Positions 34,264 to 42,471 of a DNA stretch of 64,000 bases are shown here, one piece after another. Made by a program: the position numbers and the translations under genes. The notes beneath the pieces were generated by a model. It did not search any database and was not told the DNA's origin. It saw nothing but the letters and a program-made list of their open reading frames with translations. Source of the DNA: Herminiimonas fonticola (GTDB lineage: Bacteria > Pseudomonadota > Gammaproteobacteria > Burkholderiales > Burkholderiaceae_D); the NCBI RefSeq assembly GCF_003293745.1, contig NZ_PTLZ01000001.1, positions 124,001-188,000 of the forward strand, read 5' to 3'. Within the stretch, counting starts at the first letter, position 1, and each line of letters opens with the position of its first letter.

Positions 34264-37200
34264 TTATTTTTCCAGCGCGATTTGTGGTGATGCTGATGCG
34301 TCGTGTTTAATACCACGCGCCTTGCGCATCATCCGTTTCAACCAGTGCTCCAGATCATCGATGTAAGTAAATACTGCAGGCACCACCAGCAGACTCAACA
34401 GAGTCGAGGTAATCAAACCACCGATCACGGTAATCGCCATCGGCGAACGGAAACTAGGATCCGCCCCCCAACCCAAAGCCAGCGGCAACATGCCGGCACC
34501 CATCGCAATCGTCGTCATGATGATAGGGCGGCTACGTTTGTGGCAGGCATCAACCAGTGCATCGAAACGATTCATGCCTGCCTGGCGCGCAAGAATTGCG
34601 TAATCGACCAGCAAAATCGAGTTCTTCGTCACGATACCCATCAACATGATCAGACCGATCATGGATGGCATCGACAAGGCGCGACCGGTAATCAGCAAGG
34701 CGACAAAGGCACCGCCGATGGACAAAGGCAACGCGGCCAGAATCGTGACCGGTTGCATGAAATCCTTGAACAACAACACCAGTACGCCGTAAATACACAG
34801 CACACCTATCAGCATTGCCAGGCCAAAGCTTTCAAACAGCAGCAACATCTCTTGCGCATCACCCAGTTCGGCAATCTTCACCGATGGTGGCAAATTAAGC
34901 ATCGATGGCAGTGCGCGTGCTTCGGCATTCAGATCGCCCAGGGAACGGCTGCCGAGTTCAACATCGAGGGTGACGTTACGACTGCGATTCAAGCGATCGA
35001 TCTGCGCCGGGCCACTTTCCATCGTGACGCTAGCCACGGTACCCAACATGACAGGACCGTTCTTGCCCGGCACCGTCAAGCGTTCTATTGCCGACAGATC
35101 GGCGCGTACGTTATCCGGCAATTTGACGAGGATGGGCACCTGACGCTGACTCAAATTAAGCTTGGGCAAGTTCATATCGTAATCGCCAGCCGTCGCCACG
35201 CGTACCGTTTCTCCTATGCTGGCCGCCGTCACGCCCAGATCTGCCGCACGTGCGGAGTCGGGACGCACGATGATTTCCGGACGCACCAGCGATGCACTGG
35301 AACTCACGTTACCGATACCTTTCAAAGTACGCAACTCGCGTTCGACTTTTTGCGCAGCCTGCTGCAAGGCAACCGGATCTTCACTACGCAAGACCAATTG
35401 CATCTTGACGCCGGTATCCGGCGGACCCACGTTGAAGCGTGCACCCGGTATGTCTGCAATATTGGCGCGTATGCCAGACTCGATAGTCGCCATCGTTTCT
35501 TTTCTGTCGTTGCGATGCGTAGTCGTCAGCGTCAACACGGCACGGCGCGCTTCCGCTGATGCGCCTGGCGCAAATGCATCACCACTGGAGCCACCACCAA
35601 CCGAACTGAAGATACTGGTGATGTTCTTGTCTTTCGATACTGCGAGACGTACGCGTTCGGTCACCGCTGTAGTTTCTGCCAGCGTGCTGCCCGGCGGCAG
35701 TTCGATATTGATTTGCGTTTGTCCTCGATCGGCCGGCGGTACAAAACCGGTAGGTAGCAAAGGCACCAGCATGATGGAAGCGATAAAGAACACGCCAGAA
35801 GCAATCGCCGTAAACAGGCGATGATTCAATGCCCATTTCATCACGACCATATAGCGTCGCATCAACCAGCTGTCTTTTTCTTCATGTACCTTCGCGGGCT
35901 TCAGAATGTAAGCGGCCATCATGGGCGTCAACAAACGCGCGACCAATAGTGAAGCCAGAATCGCCAGCACTGCAGTCCAACCGAACTGCTTGAAGAACAA
36001 ACCCGGAATACCCGCCATGAATGCAGTCGGCAAGAACACCGCAACCAATGCGAATGTCGTCGCGATCACCGCCATACCAATTTCATCGGCTGCTTCCATC
36101 GCCGCCTGCATAGGCGTCTTGCCCATGCGCAGATGGCGCGAAATGTTTTCAATCTCGACAATCGCATCATCGACCAGCACGCCAACCACCAGCGCGAGTG
36201 ACAGCAAGGTCACGGTATTGAGTGTGTAGCCAAAGTATTTCAAGCCGAGGAAGGTCGGAATGACGGACAAGGGCAACGCAGCCGCTGCAACCAGCGTCGC
36301 GCGCCAGTCGCGCAAGAACCACCAGACCACCAGCACTGCCAGCAACGCGCCTTCATACAGCAACTCCATTGAGCCATCGAAGTTTTCTTCTACCGGTTTC
36401 GCATTGTCGATGGCCTGTTTGAAAACGATGTTGCGGTTCGCGGCCTGCAGTTCTGCGATTGCAGCTTGCGTGCCTTTTGCTACATCCAGTTCACTCGCGC
36501 CTTTGGTACGGAATACTTCGAAGCCGACTACTGTTTTGCCATCCTGCGATGCCGACGAGCGACGTTCAGCTATCGTGTCGATCACATTTGCAACTTGATC
36601 GAGCCGGATGTGATGACCGTCTGCCAAGGGAATATCCATTTGTGCCAGTTCGGCGGCACTCTTGACCGTACCGATGGTGCGCACTGCCTGTTCGGCACCG
36701 CTGACATCGCCGCGTCCGCCCGGCGCTTCCTGCTGCACCAGTCGCAGACGACGCGACACATCAACGGCCGCGACATTCAAGGCGGCCATTTTTGCGGCAT
36801 CCAATTCAATCCGAACTTCGCGATTGACGCCGCCTACACGCTTGAATGCACCGACGCCAGGCACACTGAGTACACGCTTCGATACTGTGTTGTCGACGAA
36901 CCAGCTGAGTTCCTGTTCATCCATCTTACTGCCCGCAGCGGGCGCAGCAGTGAAGGTCAGCACGACGCGACCGGCGGTCGATACTTTAGTAACTGAAGGG
37001 TCGCGCAATTCGCTAGGCAAGTCGGCACGTATCAGTGCCACTGCATCGCGCACATCATTCACTGCATCGGAAATATTTTTTTCCAATACGAACTCGACCG
37101 TGACGGTCACCAGACCATCGAGTACTTTGGTGTAAATGTTCTTGATACCTTGCAGCGTCGCGACCGAATCCTCGATCTTGCGTGCGACTTCCGTTTCCAG

Positions 37201-37374
37201 CTGTGCCGGTGCCGCACCAGGCAAGGATGCAGTAACCGTAACAATCGGCAATTCGATATCGGGGAAATCCTGCACCGCGCTCGATTTGAACGACAGCAGG
37301 CCGCCTAATCCCAGCAGCACAAACAGCATGATGGCCGGGATCGGATTCTTGATGGAAAGCGAAGAAAAATTCAC
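34264..37374 (-). CDS. RND efflux pump inner membrane transporter (HAE1/AcrB type)
   Basis: Protein of 1036 aa. Membrane helix 1 is at the start, followed by a large periplasmic porter domain (DFPDIELPIVTVTASLPGAAPAQLE), helices 2-6 with the proton relay pair in VVGVLVDDAIVEIENISRHL, a second porter domain and helices 7-12. PPGSTLAET and the GPIMLGTVASV region are typical. It exports antibiotics, dyes or other toxic compounds by proton antiport. The gene is third in an operon: tetR, outer membrane factor, adaptor, pump, all on the minus strand. Substrate unproved. Confidence 0.93.
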   Translation of the reverse strand: MNFSSLSIKNPIPAIMLFVLLGLGGLLSFKSSAVQDFPDIELPIVTVTASLPGAAPAQLETEVARKIEDSVATLQGIKNIYTKVLDGLVTVTVEFVLEKNISDAVNDVRDAVALIRADLPSELRDPSVTKVSTAGRVVLTFTAAPAAGSKMDEQELSWFVDNTVSKRVLSVPGVGAFKRVGGVNREVRIELDAAKMAALNVAAVDVSRRLRLVQQEAPGGRGDVSGAEQAVRTIGTVKSAAELAQMDIPLADGHHIRLDQVANVIDTIAERRSSASQDGKTVVGFEVFRTKGASELDVAKGTQAAIAELQAANRNIVFKQAIDNAKPVEENFDGSMELLYEGALLAVLVVWWFLRDWRATLVAAAALPLSVIPTFLGLKYFGYTLNTVTLLSLALVVGVLVDDAIVEIENISRHLRMGKTPMQAAMEAADEIGMAVIATTFALVAVFLPTAFMAGIPGLFFKQFGWTAVLAILASLLVARLLTPMMAAYILKPAKVHEEKDSWLMRRYMVVMKWALNHRLFTAIASGVFFIASIMLVPLLPTGFVPPADRGQTQINIELPPGSTLAETTAVTERVRLAVSKDKNITSIFSSVGGGSSGDAFAPGASAEARRAVLTLTTTHRNDRKETMATIESGIRANIADIPGARFNVGPPDTGVKMQLVLRSEDPVALQQAAQKVERELRTLKGIGNVSSSASLVRPEIIVRPDSARAADLGVTAASIGETVRVATAGDYDMNLPKLNLSQRQVPILVKLPDNVRADLSAIERLTVPGKNGPVMLGTVASVTMESGPAQIDRLNRSRNVTLDVELGSRSLGDLNAEARALPSMLNLPPSVKIAELGDAQEMLLLFESFGLAMLIGVLCIYGVLVLLFKDFMQPVTILAALPLSIGGAFVALLITGRALSMPSMIGLIMLMGIVTKNSILLVDYAILARQAGMNRFDALVDACHKRSRPIIMTTIAMGAGMLPLALGWGADPSFRSPMAITVIGGLITSTLLSLLVVPAVFTYIDDLEHWLKRMMRKARGIKHDASASPQIALEK

Positions 37375-37382
37375 GCTTGCTC

Positions 37383-38642
37383 CTATTTAGTCGTCTGTGG
37401 TGCGCCAACTGTAGGCGCAGCTGGCACGCTGCCGGCCTTTTTGACAGTTGCAGCATCCTGCGAAATAGCTGGTTTGCCTGCAGCAGGAACATCTGAGGCC
37501 ACAGTTGGCGTTGCTACAGGTGCTGTGGCGGGAACCACTTTCACCAAATCGCCATCATTGAGAAAGCCGGCACCATTTGCAACCACGACTGCATTCGCAT
37601 CTATGCCGGACACCACTTCAATACTGTCCAGCAAACGACGGCCTGGTTGAATCTTGATTTGCGTGACGCGATTATCTGTATTCAAACGGAATACATAGCT
37701 GAAGCCATCGCGAATCACAATCGCCTGTTGCGGTACGGTAATCGCCGACGACATGCCGAGATCGAATTCACCGGTTGCGAACATGCCGGCACGCGCAGGC
37801 GATGCGCCTGTTGGGGCTGGTGACAGATCGACGTACACGATGGCGGAACGGTTCTGTGTATCTACAGTAGGCGCAATCATTCTGACCTTCCCTTTGACCT
37901 TGGTGCCATTCGCTGCCGTGATTAAAGCGGCAGTGCCAGCAGCCAGGCTGCCAAGCTCCGTCGAGGTCACTTCTGCACGCCACTCGAGTCGACCCTGACG
38001 AATCAGACGGAACAACTCAGTACCCGCGCCAACCACTGCACCGACTGTTGCATTACGAGCCGAAATGACACCATCGTCCGGTGCCAGTACCTGCGTTTGC
38101 GACAAACGAAGTTCTTGCGCAGACAAAGTTGCGCGCGCTGCATCGGCTTTGGCTTTGGCAGTTTGTTCGGTGGTCAGATACTGATTGATCTGCTGTGTAC
38201 TCAATGCGCCGCTGCTTTCCAGAGTACGTGCACGTTCGGCATTATTCTTTGCATCGGCCGCATTGGCTTCGGCTTCCATCACGCTGGCGCGTGCCTGCAA
38301 TACATCGGCTTGCGTAGACGCGGCAAAGAAGGTTGCCAGCACCTGACCCTTGCGTACGGCATCACCAACGTTGACGCGCACATCGGTCAGGCGCAAGCCA
38401 TTCGACTCGCTACCGACAATTGCTTCCTGCCATGCAGTGATCGTGCCGTTGGCGCTCATCTTGATCGGCAAACGCGCCTGTGATGGCTGCGCGGTGGTGA
38501 CAGTCAACGCCGGTTTAGGCCCAGCGTCTTCCTTCTTTTTTCCCGCGTCGGCTTTTCCGCCGATCAGCATGACGATGCTCGCAATCAATACGACCAGCAC
38601 GATGGCGGCGATGACGATGGTTTTAGTTTTGAAACGTTTCAT
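37383..38642 (-). CDS. RND periplasmic adaptor (membrane fusion protein)
   Basis: Protein of 419 aa. An N-terminal membrane anchor (residues 6-29) is followed by Lys-rich linker, the lipoyl/biotinyl-like part (NGTITAWQEAIVGSESNGLRL, VNVGDAVRKGQVLATF), a coiled-coil hairpin (QARASVMEAEANAADAKNNAERARTL) and the second half-lipoyl DGVISARNATVGAVV. The C-terminal tail is Ala/Pro-rich with repeated VAT/VPA. It links the RND transporter to the outer membrane channel. Spacing to the pump gene is 8 bp, so it is the same operon. Confidence 0.93.
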   Translation of the reverse strand: MKRFKTKTIVIAAIVLVVLIASIVMLIGGKADAGKKKEDAGPKPALTVTTAQPSQARLPIKMSANGTITAWQEAIVGSESNGLRLTDVRVNVGDAVRKGQVLATFFAASTQADVLQARASVMEAEANAADAKNNAERARTLESSGALSTQQINQYLTTEQTAKAKADAARATLSAQELRLSQTQVLAPDDGVISARNATVGAVVGAGTELFRLIRQGRLEWRAEVTSTELGSLAAGTAALITAANGTKVKGKVRMIAPTVDTQNRSAIVYVDLSPAPTGASPARAGMFATGEFDLGMSSAITVPQQAIVIRDGFSYVFRLNTDNRVTQIKIQPGRRLLDSIEVVSGIDANAVVVANGAGFLNDGDLVKVVPATAPVATPTVASDVPAAGKPAISQDAATVKKAGSVPAAPTVGAPQTTK

Positions 38643-38667
38643 ATTTTTGTTCCGTTATTGTTTCGCG

Positions 38668-40149
38668 TTATTTTTGTGCGTTCGTGCTGATATTGGAGTC
38701 AGGATTTGACGCTGCTGCAGAATCCGGATTGACCCAGCCACCACCGGCAGCGCGATACAGCGCTATCCATGCCGCCATGCGTTCGCGCTCCAGTGCTACT
38801 GCGTTCAACTCCGACGCCAGGCGCAGACGGCGCGCATCTTCCAGATCCAACAAACTGGCCAGACCATTTTTATACAGCGCATCAAAACCGTTGAACGATG
38901 CGCGATAGCCTTCTACCGAAACACGCGCATCCTCACTACGCGCAGCCGTGCTTTGCAGATTGACCAAGGCTTCTTCCACTTCCCGCACTGCCTGTCGCAC
39001 GCTGCTGCGATAGCTGATTACTGCTGCGTCGTATTGTGCTTCTGCTGCGGTGACGTTTGCTCTACGCGCACCGCCATCGAACAGTGGCAAGGTCAAGGAA
39101 ACCGGGCCCACCGACCAGGTATCCATATTCGTCGTCACACCACCTGAACGGAAACTCGCCACGCCAATTGAGCCACTCAAACTCAAGCGTGGATAACGTT
39201 GCGCCTGCGCGTTACCGACTTCGGCACTGGCTGCAGCAACTTCGCGCTCTGCAATGAAAACGTCAGGGCGTTGTGTCAGTGTTTGTGCCGGTAGACTGGC
39301 AATATCCAGCACCGTTGCCGAAGTATCCGGCGCAGGCGTATCGCTGATTTTCTTGCGCAGAGCAGGCTCATCAATCGCCGTCAGTGCAACCAAGGCTTTC
39401 ACATCCAGATCGCACAATGCAGTTTGTTGAGTCGCACGACCGCGACCTTCCGCCGCACTGGCGCGCGCCAATGCGGCAGTTGCCGGCGCCTGGAATCCAG
39501 CCTTGGCGCTCAGGTCAGACAAGCGCGAGGTTTCTGCACGCGAAGCGGTATCTTCCATTGTGACGAGCGCGAGCTTGTTGCAGGTACGCAGACTGTAATA
39601 ACGATTTGCAACTTCCGCTGCAACCGAGACGCGCGCGTCATGCCAGTTCGCTTGTGCACCTTGCAAACGCGCCAGCGCCGCTCTACTAGTCGCGCGATTG
39701 CCGCCAAATAAATCCGCTTCCCACGATGGCTGCAAGGCAGCTTGCGTAGTTGTTCCCATTGGCAATGGCGCTTGCATATTGCTGCGACTGGAGCTGGCTG
39801 TTGCATCAAGCTTCGGGATCAATGCTGCTTCTGCAGCAACCCGCGATGCACGCGATTGTTCGATGCGCGACACTGCGGTAGCGACAGTCGGGCTCACGGT
39901 TTGTGCGGACTGTATCAATTCCACTAACAACGGATCGTTCTGTTGTTGCCACCATTGCGACAAATCGGTCAGCGTACCGTGATGCGGCAAACCGGCAGCG
40001 CTGCTGTCCGCAGGCTGCGCTTTTGGCAACGGCGAATACCACTGCGATGGCGCAGTAACTGACACTTTTTCAGGTGGCGCATTAAGAGCGCACGCACTCA
40101 GCAGTACAGGCAGGCTGACGTAAAGGATGAGGTGAGTTTTTTTCATCAT
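38668..40149 (-). CDS. Outer membrane efflux lipoprotein (NodT/OprM type)
   Basis: Protein of 493 aa. A lipoprotein signal ends with LSACAL (lipobox Cys), so it is attached to the outer membrane. The body has the two TolC-type repeats, with PTVATAVSRIEQSRASRVAAEAALIPKL and EVGNAQAQRYPRLSLSGS as conserved strand-helix motifs. ATG 40149 overlaps the tetR stop (ATGA), so they are translationally coupled. It forms the outer part of the pump encoded by the next two genes. Confidence 0.92.
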   Translation of the reverse strand: MMKKTHLILYVSLPVLLSACALNAPPEKVSVTAPSQWYSPLPKAQPADSSAAGLPHHGTLTDLSQWWQQQNDPLLVELIQSAQTVSPTVATAVSRIEQSRASRVAAEAALIPKLDATASSSRSNMQAPLPMGTTTQAALQPSWEADLFGGNRATSRAALARLQGAQANWHDARVSVAAEVANRYYSLRTCNKLALVTMEDTASRAETSRLSDLSAKAGFQAPATAALARASAAEGRGRATQQTALCDLDVKALVALTAIDEPALRKKISDTPAPDTSATVLDIASLPAQTLTQRPDVFIAEREVAAASAEVGNAQAQRYPRLSLSGSIGVASFRSGGVTTNMDTWSVGPVSLTLPLFDGGARRANVTAAEAQYDAAVISYRSSVRQAVREVEEALVNLQSTAARSEDARVSVEGYRASFNGFDALYKNGLASLLDLEDARRLRLASELNAVALERERMAAWIALYRAAGGGWVNPDSAAASNPDSNISTNAQK

Positions 40150-40919
40150 AATTTTTTTGCTTTTTTGGCAAAAGGCGCCGGTGCGATAGCGCCAGCCAAG
40201 GTCTGCCGGCGCGCGATTTCCATCGCGACCATGGCTTCGCCATAATCGACCAGACGCGTCGCCCATTGATCGACAGCTGACGGCGTGTTGATCAACTTGG
40301 GACGGATCGCATCGATCACGTCCTGACAAATGAAGAGTTGCAACGCGAGGCCGGCCAGCGAGAACGCCAGTCTATGCACGTCATCATCCGCCTTGGATAA
40401 GTTCAGATGACGCAACAACACAGCAACCAACCCCGCATGCGATGGCTTGATGTGATTGTCGATTTCTTCCATCCATAAACCAGTCGGCTCCAGCATCTCG
40501 CGGTAATGCATGCGCACTGCGAGTTGCACGACGTCGCCATGCTTGAGCGGCGCAACAAAATCTTCGAAGAAGATGCGCAACACATCACGCAAACTCAAGG
40601 TCGGATCGGACAGATCAACGCTCTCGCAAGCAGTGCCCAACGGTTCGCTGAAGACCACGCGATACAGGCCCGCTTTGTCTCCGAAATAATATTTGATCGC
40701 AGCAAGATTGACGCCGGCCGCTTGCGCGATTTCGCGCGTCGAGGTCTTGGCAAAGCCTTTTTCGGCGAACAGTCGCAAGGCCGCCAGCAGCAGCCGACTG
40801 CGTGCTTCGGCCCCATCGGAGCGCGGCTTGCGTGTGTCACTGCTATCAGCAGCCTTCGCAGAGGCACGCGCACGGGGTACAGACGGATTGGGTTTGATGG
40901 CAGGTTTCATGAACGACAT
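40146..40919 (-). CDS. TetR-family repressor with CerR-type C-terminal domain
   Basis: Protein of 257 aa. Residues ~40-85 form the TetR helix-turn-helix: RSRLLLAALRLFAEKGFAKTSTREIAQAAGVNLAAIKYYFGDKAGLY. The C-terminal part (SLRDVLRIFFEDFVAPLKHGD, MHYREMLEPTGLWMEEI) resembles DUF1956/CerR-like ligand domains. It is the first gene of the efflux operon and probably binds the perfect palindrome at 40934-40965 just upstream, repressing itself and the pump. The N-terminal ~35 residues are Ala/Arg/Lys-rich and disordered; start may be ATG 40919 or 40910. Confidence 0.9.
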   Translation of the reverse strand: MSFMKPAIKPNPSVPRARASAKAADSSDTRKPRSDGAEARSRLLLAALRLFAEKGFAKTSTREIAQAAGVNLAAIKYYFGDKAGLYRVVFSEPLGTACESVDLSDPTLSLRDVLRIFFEDFVAPLKHGDVVQLAVRMHYREMLEPTGLWMEEIDNHIKPSHAGLVAVLLRHLNLSKADDDVHRLAFSLAGLALQLFICQDVIDAIRPKLINTPSAVDQWATRLVDYGEAMVAMEIARRQTLAGAIAPAPFAKKAKKL

Positions 40920-40933
40920 TAAAACACATAAAT

Positions 40934-40965
40934 CAATCAGATGATTTAATTAAATCATCTGATTG
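40934..40965. promoter_or_regulatory. 32-bp perfect palindromic operator in front of the tetR-pump operon
   Basis: The dyad has its centre at 40949/40950. Each half reads CAATCAGATGATTTAA in opposite directions, with all 16 base pairs matching. It lies 15 bp before the tetR start, fits a TetR-family dimer-of-dimers operator and is far more AT-rich than its surroundings. Binding by the adjacent TetR is inferred; chance palindromes of this length are not expected. Confidence 0.88.
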
Positions 40966-41279
40966 CATTAAATCAATTGAAGCCTGCAATTGGCGGGAAT
41001 TTGACCAAGCCAAACCGGCAGGATTTAGTATTGCTTGTTTGAAACGTCAGTCAGCGCGGTGGTTTTCTGTGCTTGACTGCGCTAACCGGCCTACCGATTT
41101 GAGCGAGCAGGTAGAAATCAAACTCTAGTGTGTCGAAAAAAATCTGATGATTTTATGTATTCGGCATCCATGCACAACGCAGCATTTCATTCCCATGCTG
41201 CGCCGGATGTTTTTCTCTATACTGCGAGATCCCGGCACGCATGTGCCGACTAACATTCAATCTCGATCTGCAGTTCTGC
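40966..41279. other. Region between the tetR operator and pnuC-like gene
   Basis: 314 bp without a gene. A half-site like the tetR operator, AATCTGATGATTTTAT, stands at 41141-41156. A short inverted repeat GGCACGCATGTGCC is seen near 41233-41246. I did not find TPP or other riboswitch signals in front of the pnuC-like gene. Confidence 0.4.
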
Positions 41280-41888
41280 ATGAATGACTCCTTCTCCCTG
41301 TTCAACCTGATCGATACCTCGCCGCTCGAAATACTTTCGTTTGCACTCGCGATTGCAATGGTGTTGCTCAATATTCGGCAATCGCCGTGGGCATGGCTGT
41401 TTGCGATCACATCGGCGGGACTGTATGCGATCGTGTTCTGTGAAGCAAAAATCTACGGCGACATGGCGCTGCAATTTGTCTTTGTCGCGATCTCTGTATG
41501 GGGCTGGTACCAGTGGCTGTTCGGCGGCAGCAATCGGCAGGGCGTCACCGTTTCGCGCTTGAACGCAAGAGCCTGGGCCATGGTCGCGCTCACCTGGGCG
41601 CTTGCTTATGCCATCGTCGCCACAATTCTGCGCACGCTGACGGATACCGATGTCCCGCATATCGATGCTTTCCTGACCGCAGGCAGTCTGGTCGCGCAGT
41701 ATCTGTTGACGCGCAAGATGCTGGAGAACTGGCACTTGTGGATCATCATCGATCTGCTCTACATTGGTTTGTATCTGCACAAGAACTTGTATCTCACCGC
41801 CGTGCTGTACGGGCTGTTCGCGATCCTCGCATTCGTCGGCCTGCTTGCGTGGAAGAAATCGCTGACTGCAAAAGAACCAATAGCATGA
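41280..41888 (+). CDS. PnuC-family vitamin transporter, probably thiamine (PnuT) or nicotinamide riboside
   Basis: Protein of 202 aa with seven or eight membrane helices. SISVWGWYQWLFGG-like motif (AISVWGWYQWLFG), LLTRKMLENWHLWIIIDLLYIGLYLHKNLYLTAVLYG is the conserved second half typical of PnuC transporters. These take up nicotinamide riboside, thiamine or riboflavin by facilitated diffusion, made unidirectional by a kinase. The next gene encodes such a kinase (four-base overlap), and the convergent TonB receptor is under a TPP riboswitch, which favours thiamine. ATG 41280 is chosen for family length. Confidence 0.88.
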   Translation: MNDSFSLFNLIDTSPLEILSFALAIAMVLLNIRQSPWAWLFAITSAGLYAIVFCEAKIYGDMALQFVFVAISVWGWYQWLFGGSNRQGVTVSRLNARAWAMVALTWALAYAIVATILRTLTDTDVPHIDAFLTAGSLVAQYLLTRKMLENWHLWIIIDLLYIGLYLHKNLYLTAVLYGLFAILAFVGLLAWKKSLTAKEPIA

Positions 41889-42415
41889 GCACGTCCATAC
41901 AGCGCGTTGTCATCCTGGGCGCAGAATCGACCGGCAAATCAACCCTGGCAGCAGCGCTCGCCATACATTACCAAACAGTGTGGGTCCCCGAATATCTGCG
42001 CGAGTTTGTCGAGTCGCGACAACGCACGCCGTGGACCGAAGAACAACTACCCATCGCCATCACGCAACGCGAGCGCGAAACAGAAAACGAAGCACGCGCG
42101 CATCGTTTTCTGTTCTGCGACACTTCGCCGCTGATGACCGCCGTGTATAGCGAATACTATTTTGGGCAGGCCGATGCGGAATTGAATGCGCTGGCCAGTC
42201 GACATGATTATGCCGCGACCATCGTAACGGCACCCACCACACCATGGATGCCGGATGGTTTGCAGCGAGAATCAGATGCGGTGCGTCAACAGATCCACGC
42301 CAGATTGGTGCGCAAACTGGATGATGGCAGCATCACGTACTTGCTGGTAAATGGCGATACGCAACAACGGATTGCACAGGTAGATGCCTATCTCACACAA
42401 CGCAAAGTTACTTGA
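41885..42415 (+). CDS. NadR-like P-loop kinase (AAA_28 type)
   Basis: Protein of 176 aa. The P-loop ILGAESTGKSTLAAALA at residues ~9-25 has the GxESTGKST form of the NadR/ribosylnicotinamide kinase family. PEYLREFVESRQRTPWTEEQL and LFCDTSPLMTAVYSEYYFG are further conserved blocks; the latter includes the Walker B Asp. There is no NMN adenylyltransferase domain as in full NadR. Four-base overlap with the transporter gene links it to vitamin trapping. It may be a thiamine kinase or ribosylnicotinamide kinase; unresolved. Confidence 0.8.
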   Translation: MSTSIQRVVILGAESTGKSTLAAALAIHYQTVWVPEYLREFVESRQRTPWTEEQLPIAITQRERETENEARAHRFLFCDTSPLMTAVYSEYYFGQADAELNALASRHDYAATIVTAPTTPWMPDGLQRESDAVRQQIHARLVRKLDDGSITYLLVNGDTQQRIAQVDAYLTQRKVT

Positions 42416-42422
42416 ACCGGGC

Positions 42423-42458
42423 AATAAAAAACGCCGCACTAAGGCGGCGTTTTTTATT
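42423..42458. terminator. Bidirectional intrinsic terminator
   Basis: AATAAAAAACGCCGC, an ACTAAG loop and GCGGCGTTTTTTATT, between the kinase gene and the convergent TonB receptor. Confidence 0.92.
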
Positions 42459-42471
42459 CTGGAGTCGCTCT

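Noticed and set aside
34303-35559. 418-codon open frame on the plus strand
   Set aside because: Antisense to the RND pump gene, rich in His/Gln/Arg, with no recognisable domain.
40966-41279. Possible NAD or TPP riboswitch before the pnuC-like gene
   Set aside because: None of the conserved aptamer sequences is present; only a short repeat and a half-operator were found.
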